Of a stretch of DNA of 64,000 nucleotides, positions 34,357 to 49,014 are shown piece by piece (position 1 is the first letter of the stretch; every line of letters begins with the position of its first letter). This stretch comes from Halofilum ochraceum. Its GTDB lineage: Bacteria; Pseudomonadota; Gammaproteobacteria; XJ16; Halofilaceae. The stretch lies in assembly GCF_001614315.2 (NCBI RefSeq), contig NZ_LVEG02000017.1:1-64000 (forward strand). The letters are read 5' to 3'. The translations under genes were made by a program, and so were the position numbers. The notes beneath the pieces are model-generated. The model saw only the letters and a program-made list of their open reading frames with translations. It did no database searches and had not been told where the DNA came from.

Positions 34357-36411
34357 TCACGCAGCCAGGCCGGATTGGCGCAGCAGGGCGTTGGGGTCGG
34401 GTTCGCGGCCGCGGAAGGCTTTGAAGGATTCCAGTGCCGGGCGCGAGCCGCCCTGTTCCAGGAAGGCGTGCAGGAAGGACTCGCCCGTCTCGCGATCCAG
34501 AATGCCCGCCTCTTCGAACTTCCCGAAGGCGTCGGCCGAGAGGACTTCCGCCCACTTGTAGCTGTAATACCCGGCCGCATAGCCGCCCGCGAAGATGTGC
34601 ATGAAACCGTGGGCGAAGCGATTGAAGGCCGGTGGATGCACGAGCGCGACCTGATTACGGACCTGCTCCAGCAGTTGCTGAATGTCGTCGACGCTCGGCT
34701 GCTCATGCTCCAGGTGCAGACGGAAATCGAACAGCGAGAACTCGAGCTGGCGCATGAGGCCGAGCGCCGCCTGGAAATGTCGGCTTTCGTGCAGGCGATT
34801 GAACAGCTCTTCGGGAAGCGGCGATCCGTCGTCGACATGGCCCGCGATCATATCGAGGGGTTCGCGCTCCCAGCACCAGTTTTCCATCAGCTGGCTCGGC
34901 AGTTCGACGGCGTCCCACTCGACGCCATTGATGCCCGCGAGACTGGGCACATCCACCAGCGTCAGCATGTGGTGGAGGCCGTGACCGAACTCATGGAACA
35001 GCGTGATCACCTCATCGTGGGTGAACTGCGCGGGGCGATCCCCCACCGGCGGTGTGAGGTTGCAGGTCAGGAACGCAACCGGTGACCGCACGCCGTCCTC
35101 AAACCGCATGCGGCTCGTGCACCCATCCATCCAGGCGCCGCCGCGTTTCCCCGGCCGGGCATAGAGATCAAGGTAGAAGCCGCCGCGTTCGATGCCGTTA
35201 GCGTCAAGTACACGATAGTATGAGACGTCGTCGTGCCATGTTTCCACGCCTTCGACCGGTTCGATATCGATGCCGTACAGGGTTCGGGCGATCCGGAACA
35301 GGCCATCGATTACGCGGGGCGCCGGGAAAAACGGGCGCAGCATCTCGTCGGAGATATTGAAGCGCGCCTGGCGGAGCTTCTCGCTCGCGTAGGCCGTATC
35401 CCAGGCCTGCAGGTCATCGATCCCGAGATGTTCCACCGCGAACGCCCGCAAGCTCTCGATCTCCGCGCGCCCGGCCGGGAGGCCTCGCCCCGCGAGGTCA
35501 TTGAGGAATCGCAACACCTCATCGGGTCGGCGCACCATCTTGGTCGCCAGCGACAACTCGGCGTAGTTGGCATAGCCGAGCAGCTGCGCCTTCTCCTGAC
35601 GCAGCGCGACGATCTTCTCCATCGCCGGGCCGTTATCCCACTTACCGGCGTCGGGACCCTGATCCGATGCGCGCGTAGTCCACGCCTCATACACCTCACG
35701 CCGGAGTTCACGGTCATCGGCCGTGGTCATGACGGCGTGGAAGAGCGGGAACTCCAGGGTCAGCAGCCAGCCGTCCACACCTTCGCGTTCCGCCGCTGCC
35801 CGGGCCATACCCAGCGCATCGGGCCCGAGGCCCGACAGGTCGTCCTCATTCGTGATCGGCTTGCGCCAGGCGTTGGTCGCATCGAGCACGTTCTCCTGGA
35901 ATCGCGACTCCAGTTCGGCAAGCTCGGCCTCGATCGCGGCGAAGCGTTCACGGTCGTCACCTTCCAGCGCCACACCGCCGAGACGGAAATCCCTCAGGGC
36001 ATCATCGACCGCCTTGCGCTGCGTCGCGTCGAGGTGCTGATACTCATTGCCTTCCGCGATCTGCCGCCAGGCGGCATAGAGACCGCGATGCTGGCCCAGT
36101 TCCGTGTGGAAGTGGCTGAGCTTCGGCAGGCAGCGGTTATAGACGGCCCGCAGCGCATCATCGCCCAACACGGCATGGAGATGCCGGACCGGCCCCCACA
36201 TGCGGGTGAGCCGATCGAGCTCACGCTCGAGCGGTTCAACGAAATTGTTCCACGTGAAACCTTCCTGATTATCGAGAAGGGCTTCGATGCGCTCTCGCGC
36301 CTCGGCGATCAGGTAATCCAGGGCGGGTTCGACGTGGTCGGCATGGATACGCTCAAACGGCGGCAGACCGGGGTAGTCCACCAGCGGATTCGACGCGGAA
36401 TGGTCGGTCAC
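34357..36411 (-). CDS. prlC: Oligopeptidase A (M3 metallopeptidase)
   Basis: Cytoplasmic zinc endopeptidase that degrades signal peptides and other oligopeptides. 684 residues. The zinc motif HEFGHGLHH is near residue 470, with the downstream Glu ligand in the NGVEWDAVELPSQLMENWCWE segment. The N-terminus NPLVDYPGLPPFERIHADHV is the normal start of the family. The C-terminal AAGYYSYKWAEVLSADAFGKF is also characteristic. It lies 33 nt downstream of gyrB on the same strand. A parS-like palindrome is embedded in its N-terminal coding region (36246-36261). Confidence 0.96.
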   Translation of the reverse strand: MTDHSASNPLVDYPGLPPFERIHADHVEPALDYLIAEARERIEALLDNQEGFTWNNFVEPLERELDRLTRMWGPVRHLHAVLGDDALRAVYNRCLPKLSHFHTELGQHRGLYAAWRQIAEGNEYQHLDATQRKAVDDALRDFRLGGVALEGDDRERFAAIEAELAELESRFQENVLDATNAWRKPITNEDDLSGLGPDALGMARAAAEREGVDGWLLTLEFPLFHAVMTTADDRELRREVYEAWTTRASDQGPDAGKWDNGPAMEKIVALRQEKAQLLGYANYAELSLATKMVRRPDEVLRFLNDLAGRGLPAGRAEIESLRAFAVEHLGIDDLQAWDTAYASEKLRQARFNISDEMLRPFFPAPRVIDGLFRIARTLYGIDIEPVEGVETWHDDVSYYRVLDANGIERGGFYLDLYARPGKRGGAWMDGCTSRMRFEDGVRSPVAFLTCNLTPPVGDRPAQFTHDEVITLFHEFGHGLHHMLTLVDVPSLAGINGVEWDAVELPSQLMENWCWEREPLDMIAGHVDDGSPLPEELFNRLHESRHFQAALGLMRQLEFSLFDFRLHLEHEQPSVDDIQQLLEQVRNQVALVHPPAFNRFAHGFMHIFAGGYAAGYYSYKWAEVLSADAFGKFEEAGILDRETGESFLHAFLEQGGSRPALESFKAFRGREPDPNALLRQSGLAA
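36246..36261. promoter_or_regulatory. parS-like ParB site within prlC
   Basis: TGTTCCACGTGAAACC, centred on CACGTG, differs by two bases from the perfect palindrome at 38904. It encodes part of FTWNN in PrlC. It is about 5 kb from the predicted origin. Confidence 0.6.
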
Positions 36412-36444
36412 GAATTCTTTCCAGTTACGACAGAATGTTGGAGA

Positions 36445-39967
<3,523 letters not shown>

Positions 39968-40001
39968 GGCGACCCGGCCAACGACTCGCGTGGCATACGG
40001 C

Positions 40002-41105
40002 TCAGAGGCGCATCGGCATCACGACATGCCGGCATTCATCCGATGCCACATCCGTGATCAGACAGCTGCTATTGGAATCATTGAACTGCGCCTGGACGGT
40101 GTCGCCCTCGATACTTCCCAGGATGTCCAGCAGATACACCACGTTGAACCCGATCTCGAGCGCCTCGCCGGCGTACTCGACCTCGATCTCCTCTTCCGCT
40201 TCCTCCTGATCCGGATTGTGCGTCTGGACACTCAGCCCGGACCCGTTCAGCGCAAGCCTCACGCCCTTGTATTTCTCGTTCGACAGGATCGACGTGCGTG
40301 CCAGCGCCTGACGCAGTGTCTCCCGGTCGGCCCGCATCTCGTAGGCACCGCCTTCCGGAACCACGCGGGTGTAATCCGGGAACCGGCCATCGATCAGTTT
40401 GGACGTGAACCGCAACCCCGGGATGTCCACCTGGATGTGATTCCCGCCGACCCGAACGGTAACCGGCTCTTCCGCGTCGGAATCGAGCAGCCGCGCGAGT
40501 TCAATCACCCCTTTGCGCGGAACGATGACCTGCTGACCCTCGGCTCCGGGCAGTTCGGTCCGGATTTCGCACATCGAGAGGCGATGGCCATCCGTCGCCA
40601 CGGTCCGCAGGCGATCCCCCGCGAGCTCAAACAGGAGACCATTGAGGTAATACCGCACGTCCTGTTGCGCCATGGCGAACCCGATACGGTCGATCGCGCG
40701 CTTGAGTTCGGCTTGGCCCAGCTGGAACTCGACCTGCGCCTGCACCTCGTCGACGACCGGGAATTCAGCCGGCGGCAGCGTCACCAGCGTAAACCGGCTG
40801 CGACCGGAGCGGACCACGACCCGCTCACCGTCCAGTTCCACACCCACCGAGGCGCCGGTCGGCAGATTCCGGCAGATATCGAGCAGTTTGCGCGCCGTCA
40901 CGGTCGTCTCGCCCGGGCGTTCCACCTCGACCGCGACGTCCGCGCGCAGCTCGATTTCCAGATCCGTTGCGGTCAGCTGCAGACCATGATCAGTTGCACG
41001 GATCAGCACATTGGCGAGGGCCGGCAGCGTCTGCCGCCGTTCCACCGCACCGATCACCTGCTGCAGCGGTTTCAGAAGCGATTCGCGCGCTATCTCGAAT
41101 TTCAT
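40002..41105 (-). CDS. dnaN: DNA polymerase III beta subunit (sliding clamp)
   Basis: Ring-shaped processivity clamp. 367 residues, three similar domains. N-terminus MKFEIARESLLKPLQQVIGA and ERRQTLPALANVLIRA, then FRSGRSRFTLVTLPPAEFP-like RSGRSRFTLVTLPPAEFP, and the C-terminal AQFNDSNSSCLITD leading to the conserved HVVMPMRL end are all present. An acidic loop EEAEEEIEVEYAGEA is found in domain 3. Transcribed after dnaA with a 241 bp gap that carries the predicted oriC, unlike E. coli, where the two genes almost touch. Confidence 0.98.
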   Translation of the reverse strand: MKFEIARESLLKPLQQVIGAVERRQTLPALANVLIRATDHGLQLTATDLEIELRADVAVEVERPGETTVTARKLLDICRNLPTGASVGVELDGERVVVRSGRSRFTLVTLPPAEFPVVDEVQAQVEFQLGQAELKRAIDRIGFAMAQQDVRYYLNGLLFELAGDRLRTVATDGHRLSMCEIRTELPGAEGQQVIVPRKGVIELARLLDSDAEEPVTVRVGGNHIQVDIPGLRFTSKLIDGRFPDYTRVVPEGGAYEMRADRETLRQALARTSILSNEKYKGVRLALNGSGLSVQTHNPDQEEAEEEIEVEYAGEALEIGFNVVYLLDILGSIEGDTVQAQFNDSNSSCLITDVASDECRHVVMPMRL

Positions 41106-41346
41106 CGGCTGATCCCTGATTATTAGTGGTCTTATATAAACCTATTACTGTTATTAGTGCCGGCCAACGCTGCGGATAACCGTCCAATTTCCCCGACAGA
41201 TCAGATACTTATAACCGTCTTACCCTGTGGGGCGATGGCCCGCTGGCCTGTTCCCCACCTGTGGACAACTTGTGGTCCGAATCGCGTCGATTTCATCCTA
41301 CCCGCGTTACACTCACGTTTTCCACAGGATGCCCACGGCTTGTGCC
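41106..41346. other. oriC: Predicted chromosomal origin (oriC) between dnaN and dnaA
   Basis: The gap has an AT-rich patch at about 41117-41158 (TATTAGTGGTCTTATATAAA and on) and three sites one mismatch from the DnaA box TTATCCACA: TGCGGATAA 41171-41179, TGTGGACAA 41260-41268, and TTTTCCACA 41318-41326. Weaker matches (TTCCCCACC) lie near 41251. The nearby gene strands diverge and parS-like sites are close. The dnaA-rpmH gap (42718-43005) has no such cluster. Confidence 0.7.
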
Positions 41347-42717
41347 TCAGCTCGTCAGAATCCGCATCATGTTGGAATAGTCTTCATCGATCCGGACGTC
41401 ACCCTCGCGCAGTTCCGCGATCTTGCGGCAGGCGTGGAGAACGGTCGTGTGATCGCGCCCGCCGAACGCGTCGCCGATCTCGGGCAGGCTGTGGTTCGTC
41501 AATTCCTTGGCTAGGACCATCGCCAGCTGCCGCGGGCGCGCGATCGAGCGGCTGCGCCGTTTGGACAGCAGATCGGCGACGCGGATCTTGTAGTACTCGG
41601 CGACCGTCTTCTGGATGTTCTCCACCGTCACCAGCTTGTCCTGCAGCGCGATCAGATCGCGCAGCGCTTCGCGCGCGAACTCGAGCGTGATGGGCCGCCC
41701 GGTGAAATGCGCATTGGCGATCACCCGTCGGAGCGCCCCCTCCAGTTCACGCACATTCGAGCGGATCCGCTTGGCGATGAAAAACGCGACCTCATCCGGC
41801 AGGGCGATCTCCGCCTGTTCCGCCTTGCGATGCAGGATCGCGACCCGGGTCTCGAGCTCCGGCGGTTCGATCGCCACCGTCAGGCCCCAGCCGAAGCGCG
41901 ATTTGAGCCGCTCCTCGAGCCCGTCCACCTCCTTGGGATAGCGGTCGCAGGTGAGGATCACCTGCTGGTCTCCTTCCAGCAATGCATTGAAAGTGTGGAA
42001 GAATTCCTCCTGCGAGCGTTCCTTGCGGGCGAAGAACTGGATGTCGTCGATCAGCAGTCCGTCGAGGGAGCGGTAGAAGCGCTTGAACTCATTGATCGCG
42101 TTCCGCTGCAGCGCCTTGACCATATCGGCGACGAAGCGTTCGGAGTGCAGATAGACGACCCGGGCATCGGGCTTGTGCGCAAGCATGGCATTGCCGATGG
42201 CGTGCATCAGGTGGGTCTTGCCGAGGCCCACCCCGCCGTAAATGAACAGGGGGTTATAGGCGCGCCCGGGATTCTCGCCGACCTGCAATGAGGCCGCTCG
42301 GCAGAGCTGGTTCGATTTGCCCTCGACGAAGGTCTCGAAGGTGAATTCGCGATTGAGATTGTGCTCGATGCGCTGCTGCGGGCGCCCGCGACCGTGTTCC
42401 GAGAGAGCGGCCGGAGTGGGATCCTCCACGGCGGCGGCTGGTTCCGGGTTCGCCGCGGGCGTGGCCGGGCGTGGCTGGCTGCCGACTTCGAGGACGACGC
42501 GCTCGGGCGCATCGTCGCCCAGGTCCTGCACGATCGCGTCGATGCGCGGGAAAAAGTGCTCGCGCACCCAGTCCAGCACGAACCGGTTGGGCGCGTAGAG
42601 CTTCAGGACCCCCGCCTGCAGCTCGGGCTGGAGCGGGCGGATCCACGTGTTGAGCTGCTGATCCGACAGTTCCCTTTCGAGTTGTGTCAGACAGCGGTTC
42701 CAGATGGCGGCGCCCAA
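41347..42717 (-). CDS. dnaA: Chromosomal replication initiator protein DnaA
   Basis: AAA+ initiator that binds DnaA boxes and melts oriC. 456 residues if started at TTG 42717 ([20 protein letters not shown]), where homology begins; no ATG or GTG is suitably placed, and AGGAAGG lies about 10 nt upstream. Domain I (IW..CL..L through FNTW-like LNTWIRPLQ) is followed by a short, Ala/Pro-rich domain II (about 90-115), the AAA+ domain with Walker [14 protein letters not shown] and Walker [10 protein letters not shown], and domain IV with [22 protein letters not shown] and [14 protein letters not shown]. Order dnaA-dnaN-recF-gyrB is classical. Confidence 0.96.
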   Translation of the reverse strand: MGAAIWNRCLTQLERELSDQQLNTWIRPLQPELQAGVLKLYAPNRFVLDWVREHFFPRIDAIVQDLGDDAPERVVLEVGSQPRPATPAANPEPAAAVEDPTPAALSEHGRGRPQQRIEHNLNREFTFETFVEGKSNQLCRAASLQVGENPGRAYNPLFIYGGVGLGKTHLMHAIGNAMLAHKPDARVVYLHSERFVADMVKALQRNAINEFKRFYRSLDGLLIDDIQFFARKERSQEEFFHTFNALLEGDQQVILTCDRYPKEVDGLEERLKSRFGWGLTVAIEPPELETRVAILHRKAEQAEIALPDEVAFFIAKRIRSNVRELEGALRRVIANAHFTGRPITLEFAREALRDLIALQDKLVTVENIQKTVAEYYKIRVADLLSKRRSRSIARPRQLAMVLAKELTNHSLPEIGDAFGGRDHTTVLHACRKIAELREGDVRIDEDYSNMMRILTS

Positions 42718-42925
42718 GGCTCGAATTCCTTCCTGCGACGGGATTTTGCGTGCGTGCCACGTGGACGGCGCAGGCGGGCGACCCGCGCTCGCCGGCCAGC
42801 ATCGCCTCCTGCCGCCAGGTACTCGTGGCGGCCGGCCGCCCCATGCGGGATCGACTCGGCGCAGGCACCGGGAATGACGCCGCAGTGTACGCCCGTTGCA
42901 CAGGGCGATCCATACACCACAGACA

Positions 42926-42954
42926 TTGACCCGGAGCGCGCTCGCCGCTACGAT
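42926..42954 (+). promoter_or_regulatory. Predicted sigma-70 promoter for rpmH-rnpA
   Basis: TTGACC 42926-42931 and TACGAT 42949-42954 with a 17 bp spacer, ending about 50 nt upstream of the rpmH ATG. The rest of 42718-43005 is GC-rich and shows no gene. Confidence 0.55.
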
Positions 42955-43005
42955 TCCGCGCTTGTCCGCGCCCCTCCGGGCCCGTCGAACAGCCGGATAT
43001 CGATC

Positions 43006-43140
43006 ATGAAGCGAACGTTTCAGCCCAGCACGATTCACCGCAAGCGCACGCACGGCTTCCGTGCCCGTATGGCCACCCGTGCCGGTCGCGCCGTGCTCAA
43101 GGCACGCCGCGCCAAGGGCCGTCATCGCCTGACGCCGTGA
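43006..43140 (+). CDS. rpmH: 50S ribosomal protein L34
   Basis: 44-residue, highly basic ribosomal protein: [19 protein letters not shown], then [20 protein letters not shown] and HRLTP, an unmistakable L34. First gene on the rightward arm, in the usual rpmH-rnpA pair. Its stop overlaps no gene; rnpA begins 31 nt later. Confidence 0.98.
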   Translation: MKRTFQPSTIHRKRTHGFRARMATRAGRAVLKARRAKGRHRLTP

Positions 43141-43171
43141 TCGCCGGCCGGCCGTCGGCGTCCCGTTCCGC

Positions 43172-43525
43172 GTGGCCGGCTTTCCGCGCCATCACCGTTT
43201 GCTGCGGCCGGTCGAGTTCCGCGCCGTTTTCGAGCGGGCGACCCGGGCAGGCGATTCGCGGGTAACCGTGCTGGCCCGAGCGAACGCCCTGCCGTACGGA
43301 CGGCTTGGCCTTGCCGTCGGCCGTCGCAAGATCGCCCTCGCCACGCGGCGCAACACGTTCAAGCGGGTCGTGCGCGAGAGCTTCCGCGCCCATCCCGAAT
43401 ACACGGCGGGCCTCGATTTCATCGTACTGCCCAAGCCCGCCGCCGCCCGGGCCGATCGTGCCGAGCTGCGGGCGAGTATCGATCGCCAGTGGCGCATCCT
43501 CCATCAACGGCTGGCCAGAACCTGA
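43172..43525 (+). CDS. rnpA: Ribonuclease P protein component
   Basis: Basic protein cofactor of RNase P, which matures tRNA 5' ends. 117 residues with a GTG start ([20 protein letters not shown]). The family signature is read as [29 protein letters not shown] in two parts: [15 protein letters not shown] and [20 protein letters not shown] at 43137 is in another frame, so 43172 is the best start. The membrane insertion factor gene yidD that usually follows is absent: only 36 nt separate rnpA from yidC. Confidence 0.95.
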   Translation: MAGFPRHHRLLRPVEFRAVFERATRAGDSRVTVLARANALPYGRLGLAVGRRKIALATRRNTFKRVVRESFRAHPEYTAGLDFIVLPKPAAARADRAELRASIDRQWRILHQRLART

Positions 43526-43561
43526 GACCGCCGCAGCGAAACCTCGGAGCCGTACCAGAAA

Positions 43562-45388
43562 ATGGATAACCAGCGGTTATTTCTCTACGGGGCGCTCGGC
43601 CTGCTCCTGCTGCTGATCTGGCAGACTTGGCAGGTCGACTATGGCCCGCGGCGTGAAGGCACCGCACCGGCGACCGCCGAGCGTTCCGCCGACGGTGACG
43701 GCTCCGCCACCGCTCCGGGGGATACCCCCGAGGGTCCGGTAACCGCCGATGCGGGCGATGACGGTACGCCCTCCGACGCCAGCCTCGACGACGCCCCGGG
43801 CCAGGCACCGATCGAGAAGGGTCGGCGCATCCAGGTCGTGACCGATCGTCTGGACGTCACCATCGATACGCGCGGTGGCGATCTGCGCCAGGCATTCCTG
43901 CGCAAGTACAAGGCCGAGAGCGGCGGCGACGAGCCGGTCGAACTCCTGACGGATACCGGCGGCGACCTGTTCGTGGCGCAGTCCGGCCTGCAGGCCGGCG
44001 ACCAGCCCGCGCCGACGCACCACGCCGAGTTCAGGGCCGAGGCTGACGAGTACCGCCTGGCCGAGGGGGAGGACACGCTGCGGGTGCCGCTCGTGTGGTC
44101 CGGCGACGGTGTGCGCGTGACCAAGACCTATACCTTCCATCGCGACAGCTACGTCGTCGATGTCGCTTTCGACGTCGAGAATACCGGCGACTCGCCTTGG
44201 GTGGGGCGCCAGTACCGCCAGTTCCAGCGCTACCAGATCCCGAGCGAGGAGCAGCCGACCCTGCTGCCGGCATTTTTCGGTGCCGCGTACTACAACAGCG
44301 AGGACAAGTACGAACAGATCGCCCTCGAGGACATCGCCGAAGAGCCGATGCAGAAAACCTTCGAGGGCGGCTGGGCCGCCATGGTGGAGCACTATTTCGT
44401 AACCGCCTGGCTGCCCAGCGAAGGGGAGACCAATACCTATTACACCAAGGCGCTCACCGACGGCGCGCAGCCGCGCTATCTGATCGGGCTCTATTCGACG
44501 GCGAAGGAGGCGGCCAGCGGCGAGAGTATCTCCTTCTCGAACCGGCTCTACGTCGGCCCCAAGGACACGGATTATCTGGCGGGGCTCGCCGAGGGTCTGA
44601 CCCTCACGATCGACTACGGCTACCTCGCGTTCCTGTCCGAACCGCTGTTCTGGGTACTGGACTGGCTCCACTCGTACGTCGGCAACTGGGGCTTCGCCAT
44701 CATCCTGCTGACGCTGCTGATCAAGCTCGTCTTCTACAAGCTCTCCGAGAAGAGCTACCGCTCGATGGCGAAGATGCGCAAGCTGCAACCCAAGATCCAG
44801 CAGCTCAAGGACCGTTACGGCGACGACCGCGAACGCATGGGTCGCGCCATGATGGACCTGTACAAGACCGAGAAGATCAACCCGCTCGGTGGCTGTCTCC
44901 CGATCCTGGTCCAGATCCCGGTCTTTATCGCGCTCTACTGGATGCTGCTGGGGACGGTCGAACTGCGCCACGCGGATTTCATCCTCTGGATCAATGACCT
45001 TTCCGTGCGCGACCCGTGGTTCATCCTGCCGCTGCTCATGGGCGCCTCGATGTGGGCGCAGCAGAAGCTGAACCCCGCGCCGGTCGACCCGATGCAGCAG
45101 AAGATCTTCGCGGCCCTGCCGGTCGTGTTCACGGTCTTCTTCATGTTCTTCCCGGCGGGGCTCGTGCTGTACTGGCTGACGAACAACGTCCTGTCGATCG
45201 CGCAGCAGTACTACATCACGCGCCATGTGGTCGGCGATGTACCGGGCCGCGACAAGGGCAAGGGCAAGGGCACTGACAAGGCCGAGCCCGAGGACGACAC
45301 GCAGGCGGAGGCGTCCGAGGCCATTGCAGACCAGTCCGGTGCCGACCAGTCTGGCCACCGTAGCGACGACTCCGCCCGGGATCGCTGA
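43562..45388 (+). CDS. yidC: Membrane protein insertase YidC
   Basis: Inserts and folds inner-membrane proteins alone or with SecYEG. 608 residues, longer than E. coli because of an acidic linker (about residues 35-90) after the N-terminal span MDNQRLFLYGALGLLLLLIW and an acidic C-terminal tail. The periplasmic P1 domain covers about 90-350. The conserved five-span core has WGFAIILLTLLIKLVFYKLS, the insertion-groove Arg in KLSEKSYRSMAKMRKLQPKI, the NPLGGCLPILVQIPVFIALY motif (split) and FFMFFPAGLVLYWLTNN. 10 nt before mnmE. Confidence 0.97.
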   Translation: MDNQRLFLYGALGLLLLLIWQTWQVDYGPRREGTAPATAERSADGDGSATAPGDTPEGPVTADAGDDGTPSDASLDDAPGQAPIEKGRRIQVVTDRLDVTIDTRGGDLRQAFLRKYKAESGGDEPVELLTDTGGDLFVAQSGLQAGDQPAPTHHAEFRAEADEYRLAEGEDTLRVPLVWSGDGVRVTKTYTFHRDSYVVDVAFDVENTGDSPWVGRQYRQFQRYQIPSEEQPTLLPAFFGAAYYNSEDKYEQIALEDIAEEPMQKTFEGGWAAMVEHYFVTAWLPSEGETNTYYTKALTDGAQPRYLIGLYSTAKEAASGESISFSNRLYVGPKDTDYLAGLAEGLTLTIDYGYLAFLSEPLFWVLDWLHSYVGNWGFAIILLTLLIKLVFYKLSEKSYRSMAKMRKLQPKIQQLKDRYGDDRERMGRAMMDLYKTEKINPLGGCLPILVQIPVFIALYWMLLGTVELRHADFILWINDLSVRDPWFILPLLMGASMWAQQKLNPAPVDPMQQKIFAALPVVFTVFFMFFPAGLVLYWLTNNVLSIAQQYYITRHVVGDVPGRDKGKGKGTDKAEPEDDTQAEASEAIADQSGADQSGHRSDDSARDR

Positions 45389-45398
45389 TCGGGCGCCC

Positions 45399-46733
45399 AT
45401 GATCGAACCGGACACGATCGCCGCCCCCGTCACCCCGCCCGGGTATGGCGGGGTCGGCATCGTCCGGGTCAGCGGCCCGGCCGCGGGCACGATCGCCGCC
45501 GCCGTGGCGCCGCCCCTGCCGCCGCCCCACCGCGCTGCGCTGCGCCCGTTCCGAGACAGCGCCGGCATCACGCTCGACGAGGGGCTGGTCCTCTGGTTCC
45601 CCGGTCCGGGTTCCTACACCGGCGAGGACACGGTCGAGTTCCACGGCCACGGCGGCCCCGCCGTCGTCGATGCGCTGTACGCCCGCATGCTGGAACTCGG
45701 GGCGCGCCCGGCTCGCCCCGGCGAGTTCACCGAGCGCGCCTTCCTCAATGGCCGCCTTGATCTCGCCCAGGCCGAGGCGGTCGCCGATCTCATCGAGAGC
45801 GGTGACGCCGCCGGCGCCCGCGCCGCGATGCGCTCGCTGGAGGGCGCGTTCTCCCGCCGCGTGCATGCCCTGCGCGATGAGCTGACGACCCTGCGCGCCT
45901 GGATCGAGGCCGCGCTCGATTTCCCCGAGGACGAGATCGACTTTCTGGCCGATACGGCGCTGCGTGACCGCCTGGATGCCCTGATCGCGGATCTCGCCGA
46001 CACGCGCGCCAGCGCCGCCGAGGGCCGGCGGCTGGTCGAGGGCCTGACGCTCGTCATCGCCGGCGCCCCGAACGCGGGCAAATCCAGCCTGCTCAATGCC
46101 CTCGCCGGCGCCGACAGCGCGATCGTCACCGACATCGCTGGCACCACCCGCGACGTCCTGCGTGAATCGATCCGCCTCGACGGCGTGCCGCTGACCCTGC
46201 TCGACACCGCCGGCCTGCGCGCCACCGACGATCCGGTCGAGTCCGAGGGCGTGCGCCGCGCGCGTGCCGCGCTGGACGAGGCGGATCGCGTTCTTCTGGT
46301 CGTCGACAGCGCCGCGGATGCCGACGCGGAAACGCCCGAGCTCCCACCCGGCGCGGTCGTCGACACGGTCCGCACCAAGATCGACCTCACTGGTGAAGAG
46401 GCCGGCGTGATCGACACGGAGACGGGGCGTGTCTTCCGCCTTTCGGCCGTCACCGGCGAGGGCCTCGACGCCCTGCGCGCCCACCTGCGCACCCTGCTCG
46501 GAACGGGCCCCGAAGGCGGCGCCTTCAGCGCCCGCCGCCGCCATCTCGACGCCCTGGACCGGGCCGATGGGGAAATCCGCGCCGCGCGCACGGAACTGGT
46601 GGATACCGGCGCCGGCGAACTCGCCGCCGAACGCCTCCGCCAGGCCCAGACCGCCATCGGCGCCATCACCGGCGAAACCACCACCGAGGACCTGCTGGGC
46701 GAAATCTTCAGCCGGTTCTGTATTGGCAAGTGA
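45399..46733 (+). CDS. mnmE: tRNA modification GTPase MnmE
   Basis: With MnmG it installs 5-(carboxymethylaminomethyl)uridine at wobble U34 of several tRNAs. 444 residues. N-terminal tetrahydrofolate-binding domain (TIAAPVTPPGYGGVGIVRVS through FHGHGGPAVVDALYARMLEL), helical domain, inserted G domain with GAPNAGKSSLLNAL (G1), DIAGTTRD (G2), DTAGLRATDD (G3) and RTKIDLTG (G4-like), and the C-terminal FCIGK. The ATG at 45399 starts at the family-conserved position. Unusually, the mnmE-mnmG gap is filled by repeat element E. Confidence 0.96.
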   Translation: MIEPDTIAAPVTPPGYGGVGIVRVSGPAAGTIAAAVAPPLPPPHRAALRPFRDSAGITLDEGLVLWFPGPGSYTGEDTVEFHGHGGPAVVDALYARMLELGARPARPGEFTERAFLNGRLDLAQAEAVADLIESGDAAGARAAMRSLEGAFSRRVHALRDELTTLRAWIEAALDFPEDEIDFLADTALRDRLDALIADLADTRASAAEGRRLVEGLTLVIAGAPNAGKSSLLNALAGADSAIVTDIAGTTRDVLRESIRLDGVPLTLLDTAGLRATDDPVESEGVRRARAALDEADRVLLVVDSAADADAETPELPPGAVVDTVRTKIDLTGEEAGVIDTETGRVFRLSAVTGEGLDALRAHLRTLLGTGPEGGAFSARRRHLDALDRADGEIRAARTELVDTGAGELAAERLRQAQTAIGAITGETTTEDLLGEIFSRFCIGK

Positions 46734-46754
46734 TAGGGCTTCGGGGCGCTGAAC

Positions 46755-47041
46755 CGTGTTTTGGGGTTCTCGCCAAGGCGCCAAGCGCGCCAAGGGACGC
46801 CAAGAACGGCGTAGGTCGGGTTTTAACCCGACACCTGCGTGTCGGGGTGTGAGGCGATCAGATCATGGAGAGGAATTTCACCCGCCTCGTCGGATTTCTG
46901 TGAAGCGGGGTGCAGCCCGACAGAATCGGGGCACCACGTGTCGGGTTAAAACCCGACCTACGAACTCTCCAGGCCTTCTTCCTTTGTCCTCCTTCGCGTC
47001 CCTTGGCGCGCTTGGCGCCTTGGCGAGAACCCGAAAACACG
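46755..47041. repeat. Nested inverted-repeat element E (CTCGCCAAGGCGC arms, class II REP, unique centre)
   Basis: 46 bp outer arms at 46755-46800 and 46996-47041 are inverted copies with one mismatch (GTTCTCGCCAAGGCGCCAAG core). Inside them, a perfect 24 bp inverted pair of class II REPs lies at 46811-46834 and 46938-46961 (GTAGGTCGGGTTTTAACCCG). The centre has GGCGATCAGATCATGGAGAG and TTTCACCCGCC, and GCGGGGTGCAGCCCGAC, all shared in order with element D on the opposite strand. It fills most of the 388 bp gap 46734-47121; no gene is seen. Confidence 0.95.
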
Positions 47042-47121
47042 CATCAGAATTCCCCAACCCAAGCTTCCACCGACAGTCGGTGATTTAACCTCAGCGGGTC
47101 GGGCGCTATCATAGGCCGGCT

Positions 47122-49013
<1,892 letters not shown>

Positions 49014-49014
<1 letters not shown>

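Noticed and set aside
42755-42764. CCACGTGG core upstream of dnaA as a fourth parS
   Set aside because: Only the central 8 bases match; flanks (GTG...ACG) differ from the GTT...AAC required.
42718-43005. oriC in the dnaA-rpmH gap
   Set aside because: GC-rich with no DnaA-box cluster; the dnaN-dnaA gap has three close matches and an AT-rich stretch.
43577-45571. Long open frame on the minus strand across yidC
   Set aside because: Antisense shadow; His/Arg/Asp-rich translation without family features, while yidC on the plus strand is unmistakable.
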